64,000 nt of DNA. It comes from Burkholderia ubonensis (GTDB lineage Bacteria; Pseudomonadota; Gammaproteobacteria; Burkholderiales; Burkholderiaceae). The stretch lies in assembly GCF_902833085.1 (NCBI RefSeq), contig NZ_CADFEB010000001.1:665742-729741 (forward strand). Reading direction: 5' to 3'. This document shows, one piece after another, positions 27,734 through 35,679 of the stretch. Numbering within the stretch: position 1 is the first letter of the stretch; each line of letters begins with the position of its first letter. Under the pieces are notes generated by a model that saw nothing but the letters and a program-made list of their open reading frames with translations, was not told where the DNA came from and did no database searches. A program made the translations under genes and the position numbers.

Positions 27734-28149
27734 TTCTCGTCGATACCAACGTCTTGTCCGAGCCGCTGCGGCCTGCGCCGAATGCGTCAGTGCTGGAGTG
27801 GCTCGATGCGCAGAATGTCGAAACGTTGTTTCTCGCGGCGATCAGTCTGGCCGAGCTGAGATCCGGCGTCGCGGCCATGCCGGAAGGCAAGCGGCGAGAC
27901 TGGCTGCATCGAAGCATCGAACAACGCGTGGTGCCGGCGTTTCGAGGCCGGATCCTGCCGTTCGACGCGGCTGCGAGCGAAGCCTATGCCGGGCTTCGCG
28001 CGCGCGCGCGGGCGGCCGGCAGCGTGATCGCGCCGGCCGACGGCTATATCGCCGCGACTGCCGAAGCAAATGGACTGATCGTGGCGACGCGCGACGTCGC
28101 GCCGTTTGAAGCGGCCGGCCTGCGGGTGATCGATCCGTGGGCGGTGTAG
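27730..28149 (+). CDS. FitB/VapC-type PIN-domain toxin
   Basis: 139 aa. PIN active-site acids are in ILVDTNVLSE, SLAELRSGV, APADGYIAAT and TRDVAPF. Sequence and gene arrangement match FitB. Translated from an ATG overlapping the antitoxin stop. This is the second PIN-domain toxin within 5 kb; the two pairs are of different antitoxin type and flank the iron operon. Confidence 0.88.
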   Translation: MILVDTNVLSEPLRPAPNASVLEWLDAQNVETLFLAAISLAELRSGVAAMPEGKRRDWLHRSIEQRVVPAFRGRILPFDAAASEAYAGLRARARAAGSVIAPADGYIAATAEANGLIVATRDVAPFEAAGLRVIDPWAV

Positions 28150-28158
28150 TTGGGTGCG

Positions 28159-28476
28159 CTACCTCACGCCAGGATAGCTGTCGACAAACTCTACTTTCAG
28201 ATCCGGATAGTGATCGACGAGTTGAACCTTGAAATCGGGGTGCGTGTCGACGATCTGCCATTTGCCGCAACTGGTCGGATATGAGTCGACTCGCTTGACC
28301 TTCAGGTCGGGATAGCTGCGGACCGCCTGCACTTTCAGGTCGGCGGACGAGGCCACGATCTTGACCTTGCCTTGCAGGCGAATGCCCTTGTACGTGCAGC
28401 TCGAATCAAGCTTGCCCGCGCTGGCCAGGCACGGGGCCACCAGCAGCGCGAGCGTCATCGCGGTTTTGAGTTTCAT
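28159..28476 (-). CDS. Exported 7(1) septoil-knot (Septknot) repeat protein
   Basis: 105 aa. Cleavable signal peptide MKLKTAMTLALLVAPCLASA, then a mature domain made of short repeats: DLKVQAVRSYP, DLKVKRVDSYP, KWQIVDTHP, DFKVQLVDHYP, DLKVEFVDSYP. Two Cys (SCTYKG and TSCGKW) may form a disulfide. The repeat pattern matches the Septknot family, predicted to form a deeply knotted seven-bladed beta structure. Function unknown; periplasmic or secreted. I recall the family from its repeat pattern; a profile search would confirm. Confidence 0.75.
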   Translation of the reverse strand: MKLKTAMTLALLVAPCLASAGKLDSSCTYKGIRLQGKVKIVASSADLKVQAVRSYPDLKVKRVDSYPTSCGKWQIVDTHPDFKVQLVDHYPDLKVEFVDSYPGVR

Positions 28477-28610
28477 GTGGATGGAATCGGAAAGGTGGAG
28501 CGGCACGCGCCGCAAGCGATACGTAAGTTGCGCCGGGCATTTTGCCTGATGATTCGAATGGCTGCCGGCGATTGGGTCAATCGCGTGCGTCGCCGTGCCG
28601 CTCGCTCCAC

Positions 28611-29906
28611 TCAATCGATCCCGTGAAACACCGCATCCTCCGGCCCGAGGTACGCGGGCGGGCGCCACGTCGCGTCGCGCATCGAATGCTGGACGAGGTT
28701 TTCCACGCCGAGCAGCACCGCGAAGATCGCCATCCGCACCGGAATCCCGTTGTCCGTCTGCCGGAAGATCGCGAGCCGCGGGTCGCGGTTCAGGTCGACC
28801 GACAGGTCGTTCGCGCCGGGCCGGCTGTCGCGCGGCAGCGGGTGCATGATCAGCGTGTCGGGTCCGCAGACGGCGTCGACGAGCGCCTGGTTGATCTGGA
28901 AATCCGGCGTATAGCCCTCGAACGATTCGTCGGTGAAGCGCTCCTTCTGGATCCGCGTCGCATAGACGACGTCCGCGCCCTTCAGCCCCGCCGCGAGGTC
29001 GTGCGTCTGCTCGATCACGTGGCCGTTCTTCGAGATCTGGTCGACGATGTACGCGGGCATTTCGAGCGTCGGCGGCGACACGAGCGTGAACTTGAGCCCG
29101 CGGTACAGCGCGAGCAGCTTGACGAGCGAATGCACGGTGCGGCCGTACTTGAGGTCGCCGACGAGCGCGACGTGCGCGCCGTCGACGATCTTGCCGAGCC
29201 GTGAGAATTCACGCTGGATCGTATACAGGTCGAGCAGCGCCTGGCTCGGATGCTCGCCGGGGCCGTCGCCGCCGTTGATCACCGGCAGGTTGGTCGCACG
29301 CGCGAATTCGGCGACCGAGCCCTTTTCCGGATGGCGGATCACCAGCGCGTCGACGTAGCCGGCCATCACGCGGCTCGTGTCATAGATCGATTCGCCTTTC
29401 GCCATCGACGAGAACGTGAAGCCGGTCGTGTCGCATACCGAGCCGCCGAGCCGGCAGAACGCCGCGCCGAACGACACGCGGGTGCGCGTGCTCGCCTCGA
29501 AGAACAGGTTGCCGAGCACCGCGCCCTCGAGCACGCGCGAAATCTTGCGGCGGCGCGCGATCGGCTGCATCACGTCGGCAACGCGGAACAGCGCCTCGAC
29601 CGAATCCCGCGTGAACTGGTCGACCGACAGCAGCTGCGGCTTGCCCTCGAACAGGAACTGCTTCGCCAGCCCGTGATTATCTACGCTTTGCGTATGGCTG
29701 CCGTTTTCCGGTGCGGCGCGGCCGACGATCTCCGACACGAAGCGCTCGACGATTTCCGGCATCCCGCGCGACTCCTGCGAATCGTCGGGCAACAGCCACG
29801 TATCAAGCGCACGGCGGCTGACGCCGATGCGGTTCGCGAACGCTTCGCGGGTCATGTTGAGGCGGCGCATCGCGTCGCGGAGGAAGGCTTGCTGGGGAAC
29901 GGTCAT
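28611..29906 (-). CDS. pyrB: Aspartate carbamoyltransferase with N-terminal helix-turn-helix domain
   Basis: 431 aa, about 110 longer than ordinary PyrB catalytic chains. Residues 1-60 look like a small HTH domain: LNMTREAFANRIGVSRRALD resembles XRE-type recognition helices. The catalytic part follows a linker at about 70, with carbamoyl-phosphate loop FFEASTRTRVSFG, NGGDGPGEHPSQALLD and HPLPRDSR. It condenses carbamoyl phosphate with aspartate in pyrimidine synthesis. The ATG has AGAGG upstream. A perfect palindrome lies 20-40 bp before the start, suggesting that the protein binds its own promoter. Confidence 0.88.
   Translation of the reverse strand: MTVPQQAFLRDAMRRLNMTREAFANRIGVSRRALDTWLLPDDSQESRGMPEIVERFVSEIVGRAAPENGSHTQSVDNHGLAKQFLFEGKPQLLSVDQFTRDSVEALFRVADVMQPIARRRKISRVLEGAVLGNLFFEASTRTRVSFGAAFCRLGGSVCDTTGFTFSSMAKGESIYDTSRVMAGYVDALVIRHPEKGSVAEFARATNLPVINGGDGPGEHPSQALLDLYTIQREFSRLGKIVDGAHVALVGDLKYGRTVHSLVKLLALYRGLKFTLVSPPTLEMPAYIVDQISKNGHVIEQTHDLAAGLKGADVVYATRIQKERFTDESFEGYTPDFQINQALVDAVCGPDTLIMHPLPRDSRPGANDLSVDLNRDPRLAIFRQTDNGIPVRMAIFAVLLGVENLVQHSMRDATWRPPAYLGPEDAVFHGID
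29682..29694. promoter_or_regulatory. Second operator-like palindrome inside the HTH-ATCase gene
   Basis: TACGC-TTT-GCGTA, the same core as the promoter palindrome (TACGC-GGT-GCGTA), located about 250 bp downstream of it in the linker codons between the HTH and catalytic domains. A repressor bound at both could form a loop. Confidence 0.5.
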
Positions 29907-29925
29907 CGGCGGCACCTCTCGGGAA

Positions 29926-29946
29926 AATATACGCGGTGCGTATATT
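29926..29946. promoter_or_regulatory. Perfect palindromic operator upstream of the HTH-ATCase gene
   Basis: Arms AATATACGC and GCGTATATT separated by GGT, a flawless 21-bp inverted repeat set in an AT-rich island 20 bp before the ATG. It is the natural target for the HTH domain encoded immediately downstream, and overlaps where the leftward promoter should be. Confidence 0.65.
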
Positions 29947-30011
29947 AGTTCGGCGCCGGCTGAAGTCAAGGAAAACTTGCGTGAGGGTGCGCAAAGCTCG
30001 GGGGCGGGCTC

Positions 30012-30041
30012 GCTGGCGTGCGTCGGCGGGCCTCGTATAAT
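30012..30041 (+). promoter_or_regulatory. Promoter of the entericidin gene
   Basis: A consensus -10 box TATAAT at 30036-30041 lies about 97 bp before the ATG. The -35 region is weak (CTGGCG around 30012), so an activator or alternative sigma factor may help. Confidence 0.5.
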
Positions 30042-30137
30042 CAGGTCAGGCCCCGTGTCCCGCACGTCGCGGGACGCCGTGCCGCACACGATTTACGCTT
30101 CGCCCGCTCGGGCTTTTCGACTCGAAGGAGATTGAGA

Positions 30138-30272
30138 ATGACGCGTACGATTGCTGCAATGCTGCTGGTGGTGACCGCCGCGCTCGCCGGTTGCAACACG
30201 ATTGCCGGTATGGGTCAGGATATTTCGAAGGGCGGGCAGGCGATCAGCGATACCGCGGAAAAGGCGAAGTAA
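30138..30272 (+). CDS. Entericidin A/B-like small lipoprotein
   Basis: 44 aa. Signal peptide with lipobox LAGC, then NTIAGMGQDISKGGQAISDTAEKAK, the exact layout of EcnA/EcnB. These tiny outer-envelope lipoproteins are linked to stationary phase and envelope stress. AAGGAG precedes the ATG and a strong terminator follows. Confidence 0.92.
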   Translation: MTRTIAAMLLVVTAALAGCNTIAGMGQDISKGGQAISDTAEKAK

Positions 30273-30298
30273 GCCGCGAACCGCGTCGAGAAATGACG

Positions 30299-30343
30299 AG
30301 CGCCGTGCCGCTCCCGCGATAGCGGGGCGGCACGGCGCTTTTT
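30299..30343 (+). terminator. Intrinsic terminator after the entericidin gene
   Basis: A 13-bp perfect stem (AGCGCCGTGCCGC/GCGGCACGGCGCT) with a GC-paired inner loop, ending in TTTTT at 30339-30343. Textbook rho-independent terminator. Confidence 0.9.
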
Positions 30344-30374
30344 GCTTGCGTCGGGGCGGGCGGAGACGACTGCG

Positions 30375-30947
30375 TCAGGCGTGCTCGACGAACGCGTAGC
30401 GGTTGTCCACCTTGCGCGGGCGGAACCACACGTAATCGGGAAACAGGCGGTTGCGGACGAAATAGACGTAAGCCACGAGCGCGATCGAGATCGCCAGGCC
30501 GGCCAACGCAGGGCCGGGGGTGATGCCTAGGCGCCCGATCTGTTTGGGCATCTGCACGATCAGCAGCAAGATGTACGCGTGATAGGCGCCGACCCGGTGC
30601 GTTGCGAATCCCCAGATGAACAGCAGGGAGATCGGCACCGTGATAGCGAGGAACAGCCCGATCACCGCCCATTCGCTCGCGGTCACCGGGCCGATCGTGG
30701 CGGCGTCGGTCGCGAGCGTGACGGCAAGCCACAGGCTGAACAGCAGTTGCAGGATGCCGAGCCCGACCAGGATGCAGACATGCAGCTTGTTGCGCCGGCA
30801 GCGTTCCGGGTCAGGGCGGGATGCGATCAGGTTCGCCAGCACGCGATCCTTGACGCCTTGTCCGGAGAGGGAGGCAAACACGTCGCTCTTCGTCGAGCCC
30901 GCCGACAGCATGGCCGCGATTTTCGTCCTGGCTTCTTTCCTGTTCAT
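30375..30947 (-). CDS. Hypothetical inner-membrane protein
   Basis: 190 aa. A soluble N-terminal part of about 55 residues (KEARTKIAAMLSAGSTKSDV) precedes four hydrophobic helices (HVCILVGLGILQLLFSLWLA; WAVIGLFLAITVPISLLFIW; AYILLLIVQMPKQ; LAGLAISIALVAYVYFV). No family is recognised. Single gene, convergent with the entericidin transcript. Confidence 0.72.
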   Translation of the reverse strand: MNRKEARTKIAAMLSAGSTKSDVFASLSGQGVKDRVLANLIASRPDPERCRRNKLHVCILVGLGILQLLFSLWLAVTLATDAATIGPVTASEWAVIGLFLAITVPISLLFIWGFATHRVGAYHAYILLLIVQMPKQIGRLGITPGPALAGLAISIALVAYVYFVRNRLFPDYVWFRPRKVDNRYAFVEHA

Positions 30948-31136
30948 GGTTTCCGTTTTGTTTTTCGATGTGCGCGGAGACGCGAATATTGCATCTTGCG
31001 CGATGACGCGCAACGGTTTTTGCGCCGGGCGGACACATTCCTGCAGGGCATGTGTGAGCGTGTCGTGCCGCTTGGCGAGCGGCATGCGAACGAACGGGCG
31101 CACCGGTTTTTTATGCGAGGGGCCGCGCGACGCAGG

Positions 31137-32078
31137 TCATGCGGACGACCGGATCGAGCGCCGCGTGCCCGACGTCGCCGCCCGCCGCCGCATCGCGCCG
31201 ACCAGCACGCCCGCAACGACCAGCGCGATGCCGGCAAGCCGCGCGGCGTTCAGCGTCTCCCCGAACAACGTCACGGCGAACAGCACGGCCGATACGGGCG
31301 CGAAGGCGGTGAACAGCGCCGCTTCGGTGCCGCTCGTGCGTGCCGAGCCCGCGTACCAGCACAGGTAGCCGAGCACGGTCGGCACCAGCGCGTAATAGAC
31401 GACTGAGACGACTGCGACGACTGCCGCGTTCGCGCCCGAGGTCCAGCCGGCCGTGGCCGCGTGCCATTCGAATGCCGCCGGCACGAGCGCGAGCGCGAAG
31501 CCGAGCCCGGACATCGCCGTCGACAGCGTCAGCGGCGCGAGCGGAACTGCGAGCCGCCGGTTGAGCAGGATGAACACGGCTTCGCATGCGACGGCCGCCA
31601 GCACCAGCGCGTCGCCGGCCAGCGCCCGCATCGACGGCGCCGCGTGGCCGGGCGTGAACGTGACGAGCAGCACGCCGGCCGTTGCCAGCGCGGCGGCGGC
31701 CCAGTCGCGCGGCGTCTGCCGCTCGCGGAGCAGGACGGCCGCGATCAGCGTCGACATCGCCGGCAGCGTGCCGAGCATCACGCCCGCGTCGAGCGGCGAC
31801 GACAGCCGCGTGCCGCAGATCAGCAGCACCGTATAGCCGACGCCGCCTGCCGCTGCCTGCACGACGAGCAGCCCCGCGTCGCGCCGCGACAGGCGCGGCC
31901 AGCGCAATCGTTGCGCGCGCATCAACGCGAACAGCAGCGGCGTCGCGATCAGGAAGCGCAGCGCGGTCGCGGTGAACGGCGGCAATCCGCCTGCGGCGAG
32001 GCGGCTCGCGATGACGGTGCTGCCGACGCCCGTCATAGCGGCGGCGAGATAGAGATAGCCGATCAGTCGTGTCTTCAT
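31137..32078 (-). CDS. DMT-superfamily (EamA) transporter
   Basis: 313 aa with ten predicted helices in two EamA repeats; the second starts near LAGDALVLAAVACEAVFILL. It resembles RhaT/YdcZ-type exporters or permeases of amino acids and metabolites. It lies 91 bp downstream of an AraC regulator on the same strand, which may control it. Substrate not predictable. Confidence 0.87.
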   Translation of the reverse strand: MKTRLIGYLYLAAAMTGVGSTVIASRLAAGGLPPFTATALRFLIATPLLFALMRAQRLRWPRLSRRDAGLLVVQAAAGGVGYTVLLICGTRLSSPLDAGVMLGTLPAMSTLIAAVLLRERQTPRDWAAAALATAGVLLVTFTPGHAAPSMRALAGDALVLAAVACEAVFILLNRRLAVPLAPLTLSTAMSGLGFALALVPAAFEWHAATAGWTSGANAAVVAVVSVVYYALVPTVLGYLCWYAGSARTSGTEAALFTAFAPVSAVLFAVTLFGETLNAARLAGIALVVAGVLVGAMRRRAATSGTRRSIRSSA

Positions 32079-32169
32079 GCGCCGCATCGTCGCGTGACGG
32101 GGCGGCGCGCGTCTTGAACGAAATTGCAGCGTGCCGGCGCGCGGCTCGCCGCGCCACGCGCTGCGTCGC

Positions 32170-32970
32170 CTATCGCATTGCCTGCGCGAACTGTCCGGGC
32201 GTGATCCCGAACTGGCGCGCAAACGCGCGCGTCAGGTGGCTCTGGTCGGCGAATCCCGCTTCGGCCGCCGCGTCGGCGATCGGGTGGCCGCGCGCGAGCA
32301 ACGCGCGGGCGAGGCGTGCACGCGACTGGATCAGGTACGCGTGCGGCGTAATGCCGAGTTCGCGCGCGAAGCCGCGCAGCAGCTGGAAGCGGCTGACGCC
32401 GCCCAATCCCGCCAGTTCCGCGAGCGACACCGGCGCGGCGGGCGCCGCATCGAGCCGTTCCCGCGCGGCGCGAATCGCGGGCGTGGCGCCGGGCGCGGGC
32501 AGCGCGCGATTCGCGTGCCGCGCGAGCAGCCCCGCGACGAGCATCACGAGCGCTTCGTCGCAGGCGAGCGACGTGCCGTCTTCGTCGCCGACGATGCGCG
32601 CGTAGAGCCGGCTCACGGCGGCGGCCAGCCGCGCGTCGCGCACCGCCGGATGCGCGAGTTCCACTTCGCCGAGCCCTTCTTCGGCCGCGACGCGCGCGAT
32701 GAGTTCAGGCGCGAGGTACAGCATCCGCCAGCTTCGGCGTGCGTCGCCGCCGAGCGGCGCGCCGTCGTGCATCTCGCCCGGGTTGACCATGATCGCGTCG
32801 CCGGCTTGCGCGTCGACCTGCCCGCGGCCGCTCCACGACCGGTGCGCGCCGCTGACGATCACGCCGACGCCGAATTCGTCGTGCGCGTGACGCGGGAACG
32901 CGCGGTCGGAATCGAGGCTGATCGCCTCGACGCCTTCACAGGTGCGGCGGTAATGCGTGACACGATGCAT
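32170..32970 (-). CDS. AraC-family regulator (cupin plus HTH)
   Basis: 266 aa. The N-terminal cupin-like sensor includes PRHAHDEFGVGVIVSGAHRS and GDAIMVNPGEMHDG, and the C-terminal AraC double HTH has SVSRFQLLRGFARELG-like and AEAGFADQSHLTRAFARQFG segments. Divergent from the MoaF-SDR operon (112 bp gap) and upstream of the EamA gene, so it may regulate either or both. Confidence 0.9.
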   Translation of the reverse strand: MHRVTHYRRTCEGVEAISLDSDRAFPRHAHDEFGVGVIVSGAHRSWSGRGQVDAQAGDAIMVNPGEMHDGAPLGGDARRSWRMLYLAPELIARVAAEEGLGEVELAHPAVRDARLAAAVSRLYARIVGDEDGTSLACDEALVMLVAGLLARHANRALPAPGATPAIRAARERLDAAPAAPVSLAELAGLGGVSRFQLLRGFARELGITPHAYLIQSRARLARALLARGHPIADAAAEAGFADQSHLTRAFARQFGITPGQFAQAMR

Positions 32971-33082
32971 GTGTGCTCCTCGCGCGCCGGCCCGGCGCGG
33001 ATCAGACGCACTTTAGCGCGTTCGGGCGGCGCGCGCAGTTCATCCGTTCGGCCGATACCGCACGTCGCGCACAGCAAGCACC

Positions 33083-33973
33083 ATGTCGGACGAGCAGCGT
33101 ACACGGCCCGCCGGGCCTGATGCTGCACGGGAGACGGCAGTGGAACGACAGGATCCGTTGTTCATCCAGGTGGGCGCGCTCGCGGACGGCTTCGCGCCGG
33201 ACGCGAACATTCTTGCGCCCGCCGGCGCGCTCGCGGGCGCAACCCTCGCGCTCGGCGACGCATCCGGCGCATCGCGCGTCTATACGTTCGGGGCGCGCAC
33301 GCTGCAGTGGCGCGACACGGCAACCGGCGACGAGGGCCACGAGCCGTGCCGCGTGACGCAGCTGCGCAGCGGGCTGGTCTTCGTCGATTATGTCGATTCG
33401 GCCGCGCGCGCGACGTCGGTGAGCCTCGTGATCGATACGGACCGCGGCGTGTGGACGTCGGTAACCGGCACGCTGCCGACCGAGGCGGACACGCGCATCG
33501 ACGCCTTCACGCGTGTCGCGCACGGGTTGCCGCTGACCGGGGTCGACGTCGCATTCCGGCACGGCACGATCGGCGGTCACGCGCAGCCGGGGCCGCTGCA
33601 TGCGCCGACCCGCGAGCTGATCGGCAAGCGGACGCTGTATCGCTACAGTCCGACCGAATGCTACGAGCACATCTACCTGAACGAGCACTTCTATGCATGG
33701 CAATGCGTGGAAGGCGTCGAGCGCGGGCTGGCCGACGTGGACCGCTGTCACTATTTCAAGCTTGCGGACGCGCTGTACCTGTTCGTGTGGCGCGAGAAGG
33801 TGGTGCCGACGCTCGGCGTCGTGCTGATCGACCTCGCGCAGCGCAAGACGGACGGCAAGATCTTCGGCTATCAGGGCGGGGATTTCGGTTCGCTGGCGAA
33901 TTTCCCGGTCGGCGCGCATGCGCGCGTGCTGAACGAAACCGTGCATCCGTGCGACGGCGAGGCCGGGCAATGA
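33083..33973 (+). CDS. moaF: MoaF-like protein
   Basis: 296 aa. Two lipocalin-like beta halves: the N-terminal half (GATLALGDASGASRVYTFGA) and the C-terminal half (GKRTLYRYSPTECYEHIYLNE, FFAWQC-like FYAWQCVEGVERG) match MoaF. The family was named from a molybdenum-cofactor operon, but its biochemical role is unclear. No signal peptide. It overlaps the next gene (SDR) by 4 bp (ATGA), so the two are coupled. Confidence 0.85.
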   Translation: MSDEQRTRPAGPDAARETAVERQDPLFIQVGALADGFAPDANILAPAGALAGATLALGDASGASRVYTFGARTLQWRDTATGDEGHEPCRVTQLRSGLVFVDYVDSAARATSVSLVIDTDRGVWTSVTGTLPTEADTRIDAFTRVAHGLPLTGVDVAFRHGTIGGHAQPGPLHAPTRELIGKRTLYRYSPTECYEHIYLNEHFYAWQCVEGVERGLADVDRCHYFKLADALYLFVWREKVVPTLGVVLIDLAQRKTDGKIFGYQGGDFGSLANFPVGAHARVLNETVHPCDGEAGQ

Positions 33974-34773
33974 GCGCCGCGCTCGGCACCGGCCGGCTGA
34001 ACGCGGATTTCGCCGGACGGGTCGTGCTGGTCACGGGTGCCGCGCAGGGCATCGGCGCGGCGATTGCGCGGCGCTTCGCGCAGGCCGGCGCGGCCGTGGC
34101 GCTGGCCGACCTGAAGCGGGAAGCCGCCGCCGCGCAGGCGGCGGCGATCGCCGAGGCAGGCGGAACGGCGCGCGCATATCACGTCGATGCGGCGAGCCGC
34201 GACGCGCTGAACGCGCTCGTCGCGGCGGTCGAGCGGGACGGCGGGCGGCTCGACGTCGTCATTCACAACGCCGCGTACTTTCCGTTGACGCCGTTCGCGG
34301 GGATCGACGAAGCGCTGCTCGAACGGACGCTGGCCGTCAACCTGTCCGCGCTGTTCTGGCTTGCGCAGGCGGCGCTGCCGGCGTTCGTCCGCGCGGGGGC
34401 GGGGCGGCTGCTCGTCACGTCGTCGGTCACGGGGCCGCGCGTCGCGTTTCCGGGGCTCGCGCATTACGCGGTGTCGAAGGCGGGGGTGAACGGCTTCATC
34501 CGGGCGGCGGCGCTGGAACTGGCGCGCAGCAACGTGACGGTCAACGGCGTCGAGCCGGGGATGATCCGGACGCCGGCGGCGGACAATCTCGGCGGCGCGC
34601 CGGTCACGGCGCAGATCGCGCGCGACATTCCGCTCGCGAGAATGGGCGAGCCGGAGGATGTCGCGAATGCGATGCTGTTTCTCGCGTCGACGGATGCGTC
34701 TTACATTACGGGGCAGACGATCGTCGTCGACGGCGGCGCGACGTTGCCGGAGAGCGGGGTGGTCCTCGCGTGA
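33970..34773 (+). CDS. Short-chain dehydrogenase/reductase
   Basis: 267 aa. Rossmann cofactor motif VTGAAQGIG, NNAG-type motif as HNAAYF, catalytic Ser in SSVTGP and the YAVSK active-site pair. Acidic ADLKR after beta-2 favours NAD(H). It is translated together with MoaF, suggesting both act on one substrate, perhaps an alcohol or sugar acid. Substrate unknown. Confidence 0.9.
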   Translation: MSAALGTGRLNADFAGRVVLVTGAAQGIGAAIARRFAQAGAAVALADLKREAAAAQAAAIAEAGGTARAYHVDAASRDALNALVAAVERDGGRLDVVIHNAAYFPLTPFAGIDEALLERTLAVNLSALFWLAQAALPAFVRAGAGRLLVTSSVTGPRVAFPGLAHYAVSKAGVNGFIRAAALELARSNVTVNGVEPGMIRTPAADNLGGAPVTAQIARDIPLARMGEPEDVANAMLFLASTDASYITGQTIVVDGGATLPESGVVLA

Positions 34774-34787
34774 CGGCCGAGGCGCGG

Positions 34788-35462
34788 CTACAGCCAGCCG
34801 TTGCGCACGAACTCCATCACCGGGTAGCGGCGATTTTCGAGCGCGTGGCGGCCCACCGCCTCGACGATGCGCGACACGCCGTCCGCATAGGGCGACTCGC
34901 CGTAGACGCGCGATTCGAGCTGGAGGCTGCACGCGCCGTCTTCGATGCGGATCCGGTGATACGCGTGGCGGCCGAGTTCGTCGTCGGGGATGTGCAGCTC
35001 GCGACGCTGCACGTCGGGGTCGCGCACCGAGCGGATGTCCTGCGGCTGCAGGCCGAGCGATTGGCCGATGCCGACCGCGGTGCCGGGCACCGACGTCTTC
35101 GTTGCCTGGTGCGATTCGACGACGCTGATATCGCAGTTGCGAAACAGATGACCGCTCGTTTCGAGCATGCTCATGAACTTGAGCATCAGGATATTCGTGT
35201 TCGGGCACAGCACGATCGGGAAATCGTGAGACCCGGTTTCGAGATCGGAGCCCGTGGAAAGCTCGATGAGCGGCGAACCCGTCGCGCGGCAGAAGGCGAT
35301 CGCGGCGGCGAGTTCACGGCCGGACCCCGCGTGCACGACGATCGATGCGACGTCCGCCCGCGCGCTGTCCGACCACGACACGACCTGATACGTGCTGTCC
35401 AGGTTGTGCGAGCCGAGCAGCTCGGTTGCCAGCTTGCCTGAACCAACGACGACGACTTGCAT
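34788..35462 (-). CDS. DapB-like dihydrodipicolinate reductase family protein
   Basis: 224 aa. N-terminal Rossmann start MQVVVVGSGKLATELLG, and the DapB-type SPLIELSTGSDLE and VVESHQATKTSVPGTA segments, the latter corresponding to the HH-K-SGTA catalytic region of DapB. It is shorter than ordinary DapB, so it may be a paralogue with another role. Convergent with the MoaF-SDR operon and divergent from another SDR gene. Confidence 0.78.
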   Translation of the reverse strand: MQVVVVGSGKLATELLGSHNLDSTYQVVSWSDSARADVASIVVHAGSGRELAAAIAFCRATGSPLIELSTGSDLETGSHDFPIVLCPNTNILMLKFMSMLETSGHLFRNCDISVVESHQATKTSVPGTAVGIGQSLGLQPQDIRSVRDPDVQRRELHIPDDELGRHAYHRIRIEDGACSLQLESRVYGESPYADGVSRIVEAVGRHALENRRYPVMEFVRNGWL

Positions 35463-35679
35463 GTGATTGACTGGATGAGATTCGATGAACGACCGGGCGT
35501 TTCGCGCACCGTTGCCTTGACGGATGCAACGGTTCGGTGCGCAAGCGGGCCGATTTGACCGACGCATTATGCCCGGACATCGGCGCGCGCGCCGGCCGGC
35601 GGCGCGCACACATGCCAGAATGACCGGGGTGTGGTGCGCGTATCGTGCACCGAAATCAACCAGCCAGGAGGTGGAATCG

